A DNA stretch of 35,110 nucleotides from Bradyrhizobium valentinum (GTDB taxonomy: Bacteria; Pseudomonadota; Alphaproteobacteria; Rhizobiales; Xanthobacteraceae), in the NCBI RefSeq assembly GCF_001440405.1, contig NZ_LLXX01000230.1, positions 1-35,110 of the forward strand. The letters run 5' to 3'. Below the pieces are notes generated by a model that saw only the letters and a list, made by a program, of their open reading frames with translations, was not told where the DNA came from and searched no databases. Below, in pieces: positions 7,011 through 15,563 of the stretch; the first letter of the stretch is position 1, and the number at the start of each line of letters is the position of its first letter. A program made the translations under genes and the position numbers.

Positions 7011-9101
7011 TCAGGCCGCCGGTGTTGTTTCGAGCAGGCCGCGTCGCTGCAGCAGCGCGTCGGCCTCCGGCTCGCGGCCGCGGAAGGCGACATAGGCCTC
7101 CTCCGGCTCGCGCGAGCCGCCCGACGAATAGATATCGTCGTGCAGGCGCTTGGCGGTGGCGGGATCGAAGATGTCGCCGGCCTCCTCGAAGGCGCCGAAC
7201 GCGTCGGCGTCCATCACTTCCGACCACATATAGCTGTAATAGCCCGACGCATAGTGATCGCCGGAAAAGATATGGCCGAACTGCGTGGGCCGGTGCCGCA
7301 GCGCGATTTCCGCGGGCATCCCGATCTTCTCCAGCTCCGCCTTCTCGAACGCGCCGACATCGCGGCTGGCCTCGGCCGGCTGGGTGTGGAATTCGAGGTC
7401 GATCAGCGCCGAGGAGACGAACTCCACGGTGGCAAAGCCCTGGTTGAACTTGCGGGCGGCGAGGAAGCGCTGCAGCAGGTCGTCCGGCAGCGGCTCGCCG
7501 GTCTGGTAGTGCTTTGCGAACTGCCGCAGCACCTGCGGCTGCTCCTGCCAGTGCTCGTAGAGTTGCGAGGGCAGTTCGACGAAGTCGGTGAACACACTCG
7601 TGCCCGATAGCGAGGGATAGGTCACGTTGGACAACATACCGTGCAGGCCATGGCCGAATTCATGGAACAGGGTTCGCGCATCGTCCGGCGACAACAGCGA
7701 CGGCTGGCCGCCTGAGCCCTTGGCGAAGTTGCAGACATTGATGATCAGCGGGGCGATCTCGACGTCGAGCTTCTGCTGGTCGCGCAGCGAGGTCATCCAG
7801 GCGCCGGAGCGCTTTGACGACCTGGCGAAGTAGTCGCCATAGAACAGCGCCTTGTGCTTGCCGTCGGCATCCCTGACCTCCCAGACCCGGACGTCCGGAT
7901 GCCAGACGGGGATGTCCTTGCGCTCGGAGAAAGTGATCCCGAACAGGCGGGTGGCGCAATCGAAGGCGGCCTCGATCATGTGGTCGAGCACGAGATAGGG
8001 CTTGATCGCGGCGTCGTCGAAATTGGCACGGCGCTGCCGCAGGATCTCGGCGTAGTAGCGCCAGTCCCACGGGGCGAGCGTGAAATTGCCGCCCTCCTCC
8101 GCGATCAGCGCCTGCAGGGCGTCGCGGTCGGCGAGCGCTCGCGCCCGGGCCGGCTTCCAGACCCGCTCCAGCAGGCCACGCACCGCCTCCGGCGTCTTGG
8201 CCATGGAATCCTCCAGCCGGTAGGCGGCGTAGGTCGGAAAGCCCATGATCTTGGCGGCCTCCTCGCGGAGCTGGAGAATCTCCACGATGGTGGCGTTGTT
8301 GTCGTTGGCGTTGCCATTGTCGCCGCGCGCGGTGAAGGCCTTGAATACCTTCTCGCGCAGGTCGCGGCGGGAGGAGCTCTTCAGGAACGGCTCGACCGAG
8401 GAGCGCGACAGCGTCACGATCGCCTTGCCTTCCATGCCCCGCTCTTCGGCGGCCGCCTTGGCCGCGGCGACGAAAGCCTCGGGAAGGCCGCCGCGGTCGT
8501 CCTCGCCGAGCTCCATGAACCAGTCCTGCTCGTCGCCGAGCAGATGGTGGCTGAACGAGGTGCCGAGCTGGGCCAGGCGCTCGTTGATTTCCGCGCGGCG
8601 CTTTTTGGCAACCTCGTCGAGGCCGGCGCCGGCGCGGTAGAAGTTGGTATAGGTGCGCTCCAGGAGCCGCATCTGCTCACCCGTCAAGCCGAGCGTGGCG
8701 CGCTTCTCGTGTAGCATCGCGATGCGGCCGAACAGCACCGCGTTCATCATGATCGGGTTCCAGTGCCGGGCCATCCGCAGCGAGACTTCCTTGTCGATCT
8801 CCAGGATCGCCGGATTGGAGTGCGCCGAGACCAGGTCGTAGAACACCGCCGAGACCTTGGAGAGCAGCTTGCCGGAGCGCTCCAGCGCCGTGATCGTGTT
8901 GGCGAAGTCAGGCGTGGAAGGGTCGTGGGTGATTGCCGCGACCTCAGCGGCATGATCGGCAAAGGCCTGCTCGAACGCGGGCAGGAAGTGCTCCGGTTCG
9001 ATCTCGGTAAACGGCGGCGTCTCGAACGGCGTCTGCCACGGCTCGAGCAGCGGGTTTGCCCGGGCTTCCGGAGTGGTCGCCATCTGCTGCGTTTCTGACA
9101 T
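7011..9101 (-). CDS. dcp: M3-family oligopeptidase (peptidyl-dipeptidase Dcp type)
   Basis: The 696-residue cytoplasmic zinc peptidase belongs to the M3A group. The zinc site is HEFGH at 480-484, with the third ligand Glu509 in FTDFVELPSQ. The surrounding FHEFGHGLHGMLSNVTYPSL matches Dcp better than oligopeptidase A, in which the segment after the zinc motif differs. There is no signal peptide. It would cleave dipeptides from the C-terminus of short peptides in peptide recycling. The M3 gene is separated from the DUF1007/NicO genes downstream only by repeat B copy 2, but functional linkage is doubtful. The alternative name prlC cannot be fully excluded. Confidence 0.88.
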   Translation of the reverse strand: MSETQQMATTPEARANPLLEPWQTPFETPPFTEIEPEHFLPAFEQAFADHAAEVAAITHDPSTPDFANTITALERSGKLLSKVSAVFYDLVSAHSNPAILEIDKEVSLRMARHWNPIMMNAVLFGRIAMLHEKRATLGLTGEQMRLLERTYTNFYRAGAGLDEVAKKRRAEINERLAQLGTSFSHHLLGDEQDWFMELGEDDRGGLPEAFVAAAKAAAEERGMEGKAIVTLSRSSVEPFLKSSSRRDLREKVFKAFTARGDNGNANDNNATIVEILQLREEAAKIMGFPTYAAYRLEDSMAKTPEAVRGLLERVWKPARARALADRDALQALIAEEGGNFTLAPWDWRYYAEILRQRRANFDDAAIKPYLVLDHMIEAAFDCATRLFGITFSERKDIPVWHPDVRVWEVRDADGKHKALFYGDYFARSSKRSGAWMTSLRDQQKLDVEIAPLIINVCNFAKGSGGQPSLLSPDDARTLFHEFGHGLHGMLSNVTYPSLSGTSVFTDFVELPSQLYEHWQEQPQVLRQFAKHYQTGEPLPDDLLQRFLAARKFNQGFATVEFVSSALIDLEFHTQPAEASRDVGAFEKAELEKIGMPAEIALRHRPTQFGHIFSGDHYASGYYSYMWSEVMDADAFGAFEEAGDIFDPATAKRLHDDIYSSGGSREPEEAYVAFRGREPEADALLQRRGLLETTPAA

Positions 9102-9120
9102 TACAAATCCCGTTTTCGCC

Positions 9121-9221
9121 TCTAGAGCCCTTCCGGTCCTGACATCGTCAGACCCGGCTCCAGGCTGTGCCTTGACGCGTTTTCATTACACGAACCGGTA
9201 CCCATTTCGCTCGAAAACGCT
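9121..9221. repeat. Dispersed intergenic repeat, family F
   Basis: The unit starts at TCTAGAGCCCTTCC and ends with GAAAACGCTC. It contains CTTGACGCGTTTTC and CGCTCGAAAACGC, whose GCGTTTTC (9177-9184) and GAAAACGC (9213-9220) parts pair around a GAACCGGTACCCATTTC loop. I recognise this arrangement as widespread between genes in Bradyrhizobium. It lies in the divergent gap between the M3 peptidase and the small membrane protein. The rest of 9102-9330 shows no gene. Confidence 0.65.
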
Positions 9222-9330
9222 CTGGAAGATGCGGCAATCTATACCACGCGATGCGGCATTTTTGGGCCTTTTGCGCTTGATAGATAGGCCCTTTTCGGAG
9301 AGATTGCGCCCCTCAAACAGGAACTATTTC

Positions 9331-9591
9331 ATGAGCCCACAGCCCGCTTCCAGCTCCTCCCGCGCGATCGCCTGGCCGAGCGTCATCACCGTCATCTCGG
9401 CGGCGATCCTGATCGGCGCGGAGGTCTTCGGCGCGGCGTTTGCCGGCGGCTGGGCGCTCGCGATCCTGTTCGGCCTCAACGACACCAGCGCTCACATCCT
9501 GCAGGCGGTGCTGTTCGGGATCGGCGTGCTGATCATGGTGGCGTTCATCCGCGCCGCGCAGCGCATCGAGCCGTTCTTCAGGCGCGCCTGA
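9331..9591 (+). CDS. Small two-helix membrane protein, hypothetical
   Basis: The 86-residue protein has two hydrophobic segments (about 17-45, Ala/Gly-rich, and 56-75) and a basic C-terminus RIEPFFRRA. The start is the ATG at 9331, with AGGAA seven bases upstream; an in-frame extension begins inside the opposite gene and repeat F and is not credible. I do not recognise a domain. It sits alone between the divergent M3 peptidase gene and the polyamine leader. Confidence 0.65.
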   Translation: MSPQPASSSSRAIAWPSVITVISAAILIGAEVFGAAFAGGWALAILFGLNDTSAHILQAVLFGIGVLIMVAFIRAAQRIEPFFRRA

Positions 9592-9624
9592 CGCGCGTTC
9601 GAGAAAGCGCTGCGGCGCAGGCGC

Positions 9625-9642
9625 AGAAGCGCTCACGCTTCT
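9625..9642 (+). terminator. Hairpin after the small membrane protein gene
   Basis: AGAAGCG pairs perfectly with CGCTTCT around the loop CTCA, 34 bp after the stop codon at 9591. It is not followed by a clear T-run, so it may act as a Rho-dependent or weak terminator. Confidence 0.35.
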
Positions 9643-9742
9643 CCGGAAGTCTTAACGTCCGTTCATGTTTGTTGTCGGCGGCGCGCGCTGCGAACGAATT
9701 TGTAAGCACGCGCGCGGGAAATTTATCCCCAGCCTAAAAAAA

Positions 9743-9771
9743 TTGTTGCGAAGCGAAATCAAAAGTCTTAT
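9743..9771 (+). promoter_or_regulatory. Candidate promoter for the speF leader
   Basis: TTGTTG and TCTTAT are 17 bp apart in an AT-rich stretch just before the structured leader. The match to the sigma-70-type consensus is partial (3 of 6 and 4 of 6), so this is only a suggestion. It would place the transcript start at the 5' end of the leader RNA. Confidence 0.3.
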
Positions 9772-9784
9772 TTCCAGCCTTGCC

Positions 9785-10030
9785 CAATTTCGCACGTGCC
9801 TGTGGTCGTGTGTCAGTCGGTAGGTATCCGGACAAGAGGCCGGACAGCCGCCAAGGGATGAAGAACCGAGGGTCTCTCAAGTTTGAGTGGCCAGCATCTC
9901 TCTCAAGAGATGCCGTTGAAGGTCTCTCCATCCTTTGCAACCGTGACTGGCAGCCGGAGGCGAACCGGCGCACCCCGCTCTCAACGGGGGACGCGACTTA
10001 AAGCAACGACGGATCGGGCTTTTTTGGTCT
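9785..10030 (+). promoter_or_regulatory. speF-motif leader RNA upstream of ornithine decarboxylase
   Basis: The 470-bp region upstream of the decarboxylase contains a conserved-looking leader instead of a gene. Visible elements are GGTAGGTATCCGGACAAGAG near 9820-9838, a hairpin GCATCTC/GAGATGC (9894-9900 with 9907-9913), and a hairpin CCCCG/CGGGG (9973-9977 with 9985-9989). The loops of both hairpins and the stretch near 9875 repeat CTCTCAA or a close variant. AAAGC/GCTTT followed by a T-run (about 10000-10026) could serve as an attenuator. Position and gene context match the speF RNA motif described for alphaproteobacteria (Rfam speF); the motif call is from memory. Nothing else is seen in 10031-10242. 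Confidence 0.65.
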
Positions 10031-10242
10031 CTACCGGCATTCCACCGCCGGCGCGGGCTACTGAAAAGGCTTGTCCTTCATTGCCAGGTGTGCGGGCGGG
10101 AAATTCCCGACCAATCCACGGCAGCACAATTCGGTCCGAGTTCAAGGCCTAGTCGCGTCTCCATCGTGCGACAACGCCGAAGCACTCATGTCCGAGATCA
10201 AAATTTGAACGGGTCCCGTCGCTGGGCCGTTTGGAGGGTGCT

Positions 10243-11385
10243 ATGACCGAACGTATTCAGGAATTCCTGCGCAACCGTCGCAGCGAGGGCCAGGACACCG
10301 AGCCGTGCCTCGTTGTCGACCTCGAAGTGGTGCGCGACAACTACCAGACCTTCGCAAAGGCCTTGCCGGACAGCCGCGTGTTCTACGCGGTGAAGGCTAA
10401 TCCTGCGCCCGAAGTGCTGTCGCTTTTGGCCTCGATGGGCTCGTGCTTCGACACGGCCACCGTCGCCGAAATCGAAATGGCGCTGGCAGCGGGTGCGACG
10501 CCTGACCGCATCTCCTATGGCAATACGATCAAGAAGGAGCGCGACATCGCACGCGCCTTCGCGCTCGGCATTCGCCTGTTCGCGGTCGATTGCGCCGCCG
10601 AAGTCGAGAAGATCGCCCGTGCCGCCCCCGGCGCCAAGGTGTTCTGCCGCATCCTCTATGATTGCGCAGGCGCCGAGTGGCCGCTGTCGCGCAAGTTCGG
10701 CTGCGATCCGGAGATGGCGGTCGAGGTGCTCGACCTCGCCAAGCGCCTTGGCCTGGACCCGTGCGGCATCTCGTTCCATGTCGGCTCGCAGCAGCGCAAG
10801 GTGAAGGCATGGGACCGCGCGCTGGCGATGGCCTCGACGGTGTTCCGGGACTGCGCCGAGCGCGGGATCAACCTGTCCATGGTCAACATGGGCGGCGGCT
10901 TCCCGACCAGGTACCTCAAGGACGTTCCTCCGGTCGTGCAGTACGGCCGGTCGATCTTCCGGGCGCTGCGCAAGCATTTCGGCAACCAGATTCCGGAGAC
11001 CATCATCGAGCCGGGCCGCGGCATGGTCGGAAATGCAGGGGTCATCGAGACCGAAGTCGTTCTGATCTCCAGGAAGAGCGACGAGGACGAGGTGCGCTGG
11101 GTGTATCTCGACATCGGCAAGTTCGGCGGTCTCGCCGAGACGATGGACGAGTCGATCCGCTACGCCATCCGCACGCCGCATGACGGCGCGGAGATGACGC
11201 CGTGCGTGCTCGCAGGTCCCACCTGCGACAGCGCCGACGTGCTGTACGAGAAGATGCCGTATCCGCTTCCGGTGACGCTCGAGATCGGCGACAAGTTGCT
11301 GATCGAAGGCACCGGGGCCTATACGTCGACCTACTCGTCGGTGGCGTTCAACGGCATCCCGCCGCTGCGGACCTACCACATCTGA
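10243..11385 (+). CDS. Ornithine decarboxylase, alanine-racemase-fold (group IV) type
   Basis: The 380-residue PLP enzyme would convert ornithine to putrescine. The PLP lysine is Lys51 in FYAVKANP; EPGRGMVGN binds the cofactor phosphate; PTCDSADVL carries the catalytic Cys328. Length and motifs fit the eukaryote-like ODC/lysine/ornithine decarboxylases of Rhizobiales rather than diaminopimelate decarboxylase. The ATG at 10243 follows GGAGGG by seven bases; a TTG at 10231 in frame is less likely. It is preceded by the speF leader and followed 1.4 kb later by homospermidine synthase, which uses putrescine, supporting ornithine as substrate. Lysine may be a secondary substrate. Symbols speC, speF or odc are used in different genomes. 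Confidence 0.9.
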   Translation: MTERIQEFLRNRRSEGQDTEPCLVVDLEVVRDNYQTFAKALPDSRVFYAVKANPAPEVLSLLASMGSCFDTATVAEIEMALAAGATPDRISYGNTIKKERDIARAFALGIRLFAVDCAAEVEKIARAAPGAKVFCRILYDCAGAEWPLSRKFGCDPEMAVEVLDLAKRLGLDPCGISFHVGSQQRKVKAWDRALAMASTVFRDCAERGINLSMVNMGGGFPTRYLKDVPPVVQYGRSIFRALRKHFGNQIPETIIEPGRGMVGNAGVIETEVVLISRKSDEDEVRWVYLDIGKFGGLAETMDESIRYAIRTPHDGAEMTPCVLAGPTCDSADVLYEKMPYPLPVTLEIGDKLLIEGTGAYTSTYSSVAFNGIPPLRTYHI

Positions 11386-11411
11386 CGCCTCGTTAGAGGC
11401 TCGAATAATGG

Positions 11412-11429
11412 GAGCCGGTGCGCCGGCTC
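11412..11429 (+). terminator. Hairpin after ornithine decarboxylase
   Basis: GAGCCGG pairs with CCGGCTC around the loop TGCG, 26 bp after the decarboxylase stop; flanking GG and TCTCCC can extend it slightly. A T-run is missing, so termination efficiency is uncertain; it may only separate the decarboxylase from the GNAT gene. Confidence 0.45.
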
Positions 11430-11502
11430 TCTCCCTTCATTGCCGATTTTCTGACAACGCTTCGCGCGGCTCGCCTGCCGTGGAAGCGGGGACTGACGTG
11501 CC

Positions 11503-12102
11503 ATGACTGCTTTGCGGAAGACCACTACGGCTCTCATCTCCGATGCCGCTCCGTTCGCGATCCGTGCGGAACGGGCCTCGGACGTCGCTGCGCGCGAGGC
11601 GCTGCTGGATGCCTGCTTTGGCGACAATCGCCATACGCGCTCCTGCCAGCGCCTGCGCGACGGACGCGCGCCCGCTGAAGGCCTTGCCTTGTCGGCCGTG
11701 CGCCAGGGCCGGGTGGTCGGGACCGTGCGGTTGTGGCACGTCAGCGCCGGGGGCATCCCGGCGCTCATGCTCGGCCCGCTGGCGGTGGAGGCTTCCTCCC
11801 GCCAGCTCGGCGTCGGGGCTGCGCTGATGGACCACGCGCTCGCGGCGGCGAAGGCGCGTGGCCATCGCGCGGTAATCCTGCTGGGCGATGCGCCCTATTA
11901 CGCCCGTTTCGGCTTCTCTGCCGCCAAGACCGGCGAACTGTCGCTACCGGGCGCGTTCGAGCGCGACCGGCTGCTCGGCCGCGAACTCTGCGAAGGCGCG
12001 CTCGACGGGGCCTGGGGCATGATCGCGCCGACCGGCGCGCCGCTGCCTAAAACGAAGGCAAGCCGCGCCCGGAAGGCGCTGCTCGTGCCGCGCGCGGCTT
12101 GA
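11503..12102 (+). CDS. GNAT-family N-acetyltransferase (YhbS-like)
   Basis: The 199-residue protein has the GNAT acetyl-CoA loop RQLGVGAA (100-107) after the strand PALMLGPLAV, and the late motif PYYARFGF (131-138) typical of YhbS-like members. The first ~17 residues are extra. The substrate cannot be read from the sequence. Its location between ornithine decarboxylase and homospermidine synthase raises polyamine acetylation as a possibility, but that is only context. The stop at 12100-12102 is followed four bases later by the start of a 56-residue membrane protein, suggesting coupled translation. Confidence 0.83.
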   Translation: MTALRKTTTALISDAAPFAIRAERASDVAAREALLDACFGDNRHTRSCQRLRDGRAPAEGLALSAVRQGRVVGTVRLWHVSAGGIPALMLGPLAVEASSRQLGVGAALMDHALAAAKARGHRAVILLGDAPYYARFGFSAAKTGELSLPGAFERDRLLGRELCEGALDGAWGMIAPTGAPLPKTKASRARKALLVPRAA

Positions 12103-12106
12103 TGCC

Positions 12107-12277
12107 ATGCTGGAGATCCTTCCCGAGCCGGGTGCCGGCACGCGCCTGCGCTTCCGCAGCGTCATCACCACGGCGCTGCTGATCATGATCTCGGTCATGA
12201 TCGTGCGGGACATCCTCTCGCGCCGCTGGGTCGGCTCCGCGCCCCCGGCCTCCGATGTTGTCAGGCCATCCCGGTAG
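12107..12277 (+). CDS. 56-residue single-pass membrane protein
   Basis: This short frame begins with ATG at 12107, four bases after the GNAT stop, and ends with TAG at 12277. The peptide starts MLEILPEPGAGTRLRFRS, continues with a transmembrane helix VITTALLIMISVMIV (about residues 19-33) and ends with a basic, Pro-rich tail. Its position directly behind the GNAT gene, start-stop spacing and membrane helix make it a likely real small gene. No domain is recognised; function unknown. Confidence 0.6.
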   Translation: MLEILPEPGAGTRLRFRSVITTALLIMISVMIVRDILSRRWVGSAPPASDVVRPSR

Positions 12278-12370
12278 CCCCGCGAGGGGTTGCGCGCGCC
12301 AGGGAAAAGCCCTTAAACCGCGCCAAACTCGCCCGGACCATCCCCAATCCTTCCCACGATCGAGGTTCCG

Positions 12371-12760
12371 ATGCCCCGTCGCCTGATCTCCACCGGCTCG
12401 CCCCTTGAAAAGACCGTCGGCTACAGCCGCGCCGTCATCGACGGCGACTTCGCCTTCGTCGCCGGCACCACCGGCTACGATTACGCCACCATGACGATGC
12501 CGGCGGATGTCACGAGCCAGTCACGGAACTGCTTCAGGACCATCGAGGCCGCCCTGAAAGAGGGCGGCTTCGCGATGGCCGATATCGTCCGCGCGACCTA
12601 CTACGTCACTGATGCCAAGGACGTGGATGCCCACTTCGCCGTCTGTGGCGAAGTCCTCGGCGACATTCGCCCCGCGGCGACGTTGCTGATCGTCGTTGGC
12701 CTCGCAAGGCCCGAGATGAAGGTCGAGATCGAAGTCACCGCGAAGCGCCGCACCGCCTGA
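12371..12760 (+). CDS. RidA-family (YjgF/UK114) deaminase-type protein
   Basis: The 129-residue protein is a complete RidA domain: KTVGYSRAVIDGDFAFVAGT at the N-terminus, a central RNCFRTIEAALKEGG, then RATYYVTD and the signature RPAATLLIVVGLARPEMKVE with conserved Arg100. Active RidA proteins hydrolyse reactive enamine/imine intermediates and work as trimers in the cytoplasm. It ends 41 bp before homospermidine synthase, an enzyme with imine intermediates, so a protective or assisting role in polyamine synthesis is conceivable (inference). The N-terminus reads MPRRLISTGSPLEKTVGY. Confidence 0.88.
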   Translation: MPRRLISTGSPLEKTVGYSRAVIDGDFAFVAGTTGYDYATMTMPADVTSQSRNCFRTIEAALKEGGFAMADIVRATYYVTDAKDVDAHFAVCGEVLGDIRPAATLLIVVGLARPEMKVEIEVTAKRRTA

Positions 12761-12801
12761 TCCCCCATTCACGACAGACCGTATTTTCCGGAGACCCACT
12801 T

Positions 12802-14232
12802 ATGAGCCCGTCCGCGCAAATCCATGCGAAAATTTCCGGCCCCATTGTCATGATCGGCTTCGGCTCGATCGGCAAGGGCACGCTGCCTTTGATCGAACGG
12901 CATTTCGACTACGACAAATCGCGCTTCGTCATCATCGATCCGCATGAGGACGGCGAACTGGCCAGGCAGCACGGCGTGCGCTTTATCAAGCAGGGCATCA
13001 CCCGCGAGAATTACCGCGAGGTGCTGGTGCCGCTGCTCACCGCCGGCGGCGGCCAGGGCTTCTGCGTTAACCTCTCGGTCGATACCTCGTCCGTGGACAT
13101 CATGACCCTGTGCCGCGAGATCGGTGCGCTCTACATCGACACCGTCGTTGAGCCGTGGCTCGGCTTCTATTTCGACAAGAAGATCGGCCCGGAGAAGCGC
13201 TCCAACTACGCGCTCCGCGAGACGCTTTTGGCGGCGAAGCACAAGAGCCCCGGCGGCACGACCGCGGTCTCCACCTGCGGCGCCAATCCGGGCATGGTGT
13301 CGTGGTTCGTCAAGCAGGCGCTGCTCGACGTCGCCCGGGACACGGGCGTTGAAATCAACGAGCCGAAGAGCCGCGAAGGCTGGGGTCAGCTTGCGATGAA
13401 GCTTGGCGTCAAGGGCATTCATATCGCCGAGCGCGACACCCAGCGCTCGAAGAAGCCGAAGCCGATGAACAAGTTCGTCAACACCTGGTCGGTCGAAGGT
13501 TTTGTCTCCGAAGGCATGCAGCCGGCCGAACTCGGCTGGGGCACCCACGAAAAATGGATGCCGGACAACGGCCGCCAGCATACCGAGGGCTGCGGTGCCG
13601 CAATCTATCTGCTGCAGCCGGGCGCCAACACCCGCGTGCGCTCCTGGTGCCCGACGCCGGGCGCGCAATACGGCTTCCTCGTCACCCACAACGAGTCGAT
13701 CTCGATTGCGGATTACTTCACCGTCCGCGACGGGGCGAAGGTGGTCTACCGCCCGACCTGTCACTACGCGTATCACCCGGCGAACGACGCGGTGCTCTCG
13801 CTGCACGAGATGTTTGGTGCGACCGGCAAGATGCAGCCCTCGTGGCACATTCTCGACGAGAACGAGATCGAGGACGGCATCGACGAACTCGGCGTACTGC
13901 TCTACGGCCACGGCAAGAACGCCTATTGGTACGGCTCGCAGCTCTCGATCGAGGAAACGCGGCGGATCGCGCCCTATCAGAACGCGACGGGCATGCAGGT
14001 GTCGTCCGCAGTGCTGGCCGGCATGGTGTGGGCGCTGGAAAACCCCGACGCCGGCATCGTCGAGGCCGACGAGATGGATTTCCGCCGCTGCCTCGAAATC
14101 CAGATGCCGTATCTCGGCCCGGTGAAAGGTTTCTACACCGACTGGACGCCGCTGTCGGACCGGCCGGGCCTGTTTCCGGAAGACATCGACACGTCGGATC
14201 CCTGGCAATTCAGGAACGTGCTGGTGCGGTAA
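12802..14232 (+). CDS. hss: Homospermidine synthase
   Basis: The 476-residue cytoplasmic enzyme makes sym-homospermidine from two putrescine molecules in an NAD-dependent reaction. It begins with a dinucleotide-binding fold, GFGSIGKG at 19-26, followed by HFDYDKSRFVIIDPHEDG. Later segments such as STCGANPGMVSWFVKQALLD, NGRQHTEGCGAA and PTCHYAYHPANDAVLS match the bacterial Hss family over full length. GGAG stands upstream of the start. With ornithine decarboxylase it forms a two-step pathway typical of Rhizobiales, whose characteristic polyamine is homospermidine. RidA precedes it closely on the same strand. Confidence 0.95.
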   Translation: MSPSAQIHAKISGPIVMIGFGSIGKGTLPLIERHFDYDKSRFVIIDPHEDGELARQHGVRFIKQGITRENYREVLVPLLTAGGGQGFCVNLSVDTSSVDIMTLCREIGALYIDTVVEPWLGFYFDKKIGPEKRSNYALRETLLAAKHKSPGGTTAVSTCGANPGMVSWFVKQALLDVARDTGVEINEPKSREGWGQLAMKLGVKGIHIAERDTQRSKKPKPMNKFVNTWSVEGFVSEGMQPAELGWGTHEKWMPDNGRQHTEGCGAAIYLLQPGANTRVRSWCPTPGAQYGFLVTHNESISIADYFTVRDGAKVVYRPTCHYAYHPANDAVLSLHEMFGATGKMQPSWHILDENEIEDGIDELGVLLYGHGKNAYWYGSQLSIEETRRIAPYQNATGMQVSSAVLAGMVWALENPDAGIVEADEMDFRRCLEIQMPYLGPVKGFYTDWTPLSDRPGLFPEDIDTSDPWQFRNVLVR

Positions 14233-14347
14233 CGCAAGACGCGGCCCGGGCTGGAGCGCGCAAAACAATAACCATTGTCGAAATTAAGGTGCGGCTGATA
14301 GGGTACACAACCACAACGTGACGCCCTGACAGCCGCGCCGGTGAGCA

Positions 14348-15337
14348 ATGAGCCGAAATTCGAACGCAGCCTGCTCCACGAGGCTGAAAAACACGGGCGC
14401 AGCTATCGCCCTGATGATCTTCTCGCTAAGTCCCGGCGTTGCTTTCGCGGCCGGCGAAGGGTGCATGGCGAGCTACTACCGCAGCAAATCGCCAGCCTGT
14501 ATCGACGACACGCTGGCGCAGCTCCGGCAAACGGCCGCAAGCGGGCGGGCCGAACCCAACACCATCATCGGCTTCCTCGGCGAACTGTTCAGGAGTTCTC
14601 CGCAGGAGCGCGAGCGCCTTCTCAAGGCCGAGACCTCGAACTACGTGAAGTCGATCGACGTCGTCAGCCTGTACAGGGCGGGCTTGCCCGATGAGGCGCA
14701 GAGGTTTGCCGCCGCCAACGACCTTTCCGGCCTATCGGACAGATTGCGGGCGGCGCGGATGCCGCCGCTGGAGGCCGTGACACCGTCCTCCACGCCGGGC
14801 GACAATGACTTGCTGATCGGCGCTTACATGGCATCCGGCAACACGGCGCATATCCGGCGAATTCTCGATAATTATTCCAGCGCCGATGACGGCATGGCCG
14901 GTGACGGCTTACGCGTCGGATTCATGATGAGCAAATTCGGTCCCGGTCTCGCGCCGAAAGGACGCGACAGCGTCATGGCCAAGGTGGCCTGCACGAAATA
15001 CGACTGCAAAGCGAACCAGGCGAAATTCCTTCGGGTCATGACATTGGGGACGGCGATGTGGTCCCTGCAATCGCTGTCGGCGCAGGACGACGGCATCAAG
15101 AAGACGCTGTCCGAGTTCTTTTCCCGCGATGCGCGCCTCAAGAGCCTGTTTGCAGTGGAGCAGGCCGCTTTCGGAAATTACATGACGGCGATCCTGCTCG
15201 TTGCCACCTTCAAGGACAAACGCACCGGCGAAGACCAGGACCGGACTTACGAACTGATGAACAAATCAGCGTCCATCTACGAAAATCTCGGGTCGGGCAA
15301 GGACGCGTTTGAGCCCTTCCAGAATCTCAAGAAGTAA
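14348..15337 (+). CDS. Secreted hypothetical protein, 329 residues
   Basis: An N-terminal signal peptide is clear (basic start, hydrophobic AIALMIFSLSPGVAFA, cleavage likely after residue 34), so the mature protein should be periplasmic or exported. It contains Cys residues in EGCMASYYRSKSPACID near the mature N-terminus and in ACTKYDCKAN around the middle, which may form disulfides. The rest appears helical. I recognise no domain. GGTGAGCA just before ATG 14348 serves as ribosome binding site. It follows hss by 115 bp in the same direction, but a functional link is not evident. Confidence 0.75.
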   Translation: MSRNSNAACSTRLKNTGAAIALMIFSLSPGVAFAAGEGCMASYYRSKSPACIDDTLAQLRQTAASGRAEPNTIIGFLGELFRSSPQERERLLKAETSNYVKSIDVVSLYRAGLPDEAQRFAAANDLSGLSDRLRAARMPPLEAVTPSSTPGDNDLLIGAYMASGNTAHIRRILDNYSSADDGMAGDGLRVGFMMSKFGPGLAPKGRDSVMAKVACTKYDCKANQAKFLRVMTLGTAMWSLQSLSAQDDGIKKTLSEFFSRDARLKSLFAVEQAAFGNYMTAILLVATFKDKRTGEDQDRTYELMNKSASIYENLGSGKDAFEPFQNLKK

Positions 15338-15563
15338 CGAGATACGGGCGGCCGCGCATCAAGCGGGCCAGCCAGCCGCGGCGGTTCTCGCTGCAGTGCA
15401 CAGCGTACGGCCCGATTTCCGGCGTAGAACTACGCACGGGAACCCCTATCGCTCGTAACCCTCAATTAATTCAATCGCGCGATCCTGAGAGGTCATTTTC
15501 TGCGAGGGCCCAAGGCCGTCGCCGCAGCTTTTTGAGCGAGGGCTCCCGGTTGGAGCGACCAAC

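Noticed and set aside
10198..11379. Long minus-strand frame of 393 codons opposite the ornithine decarboxylase gene
   Set aside because: Composition is Arg/His/Ala-rich without any family motif; it is the antisense shadow usual in high-GC genes. The plus-strand protein is clearly a PLP decarboxylase.
12769..14268. Minus-strand frame of 499 codons opposite homospermidine synthase
   Set aside because: Covers exactly the hss gene, shows no recognisable domain and is explained by GC-rich third positions of hss.
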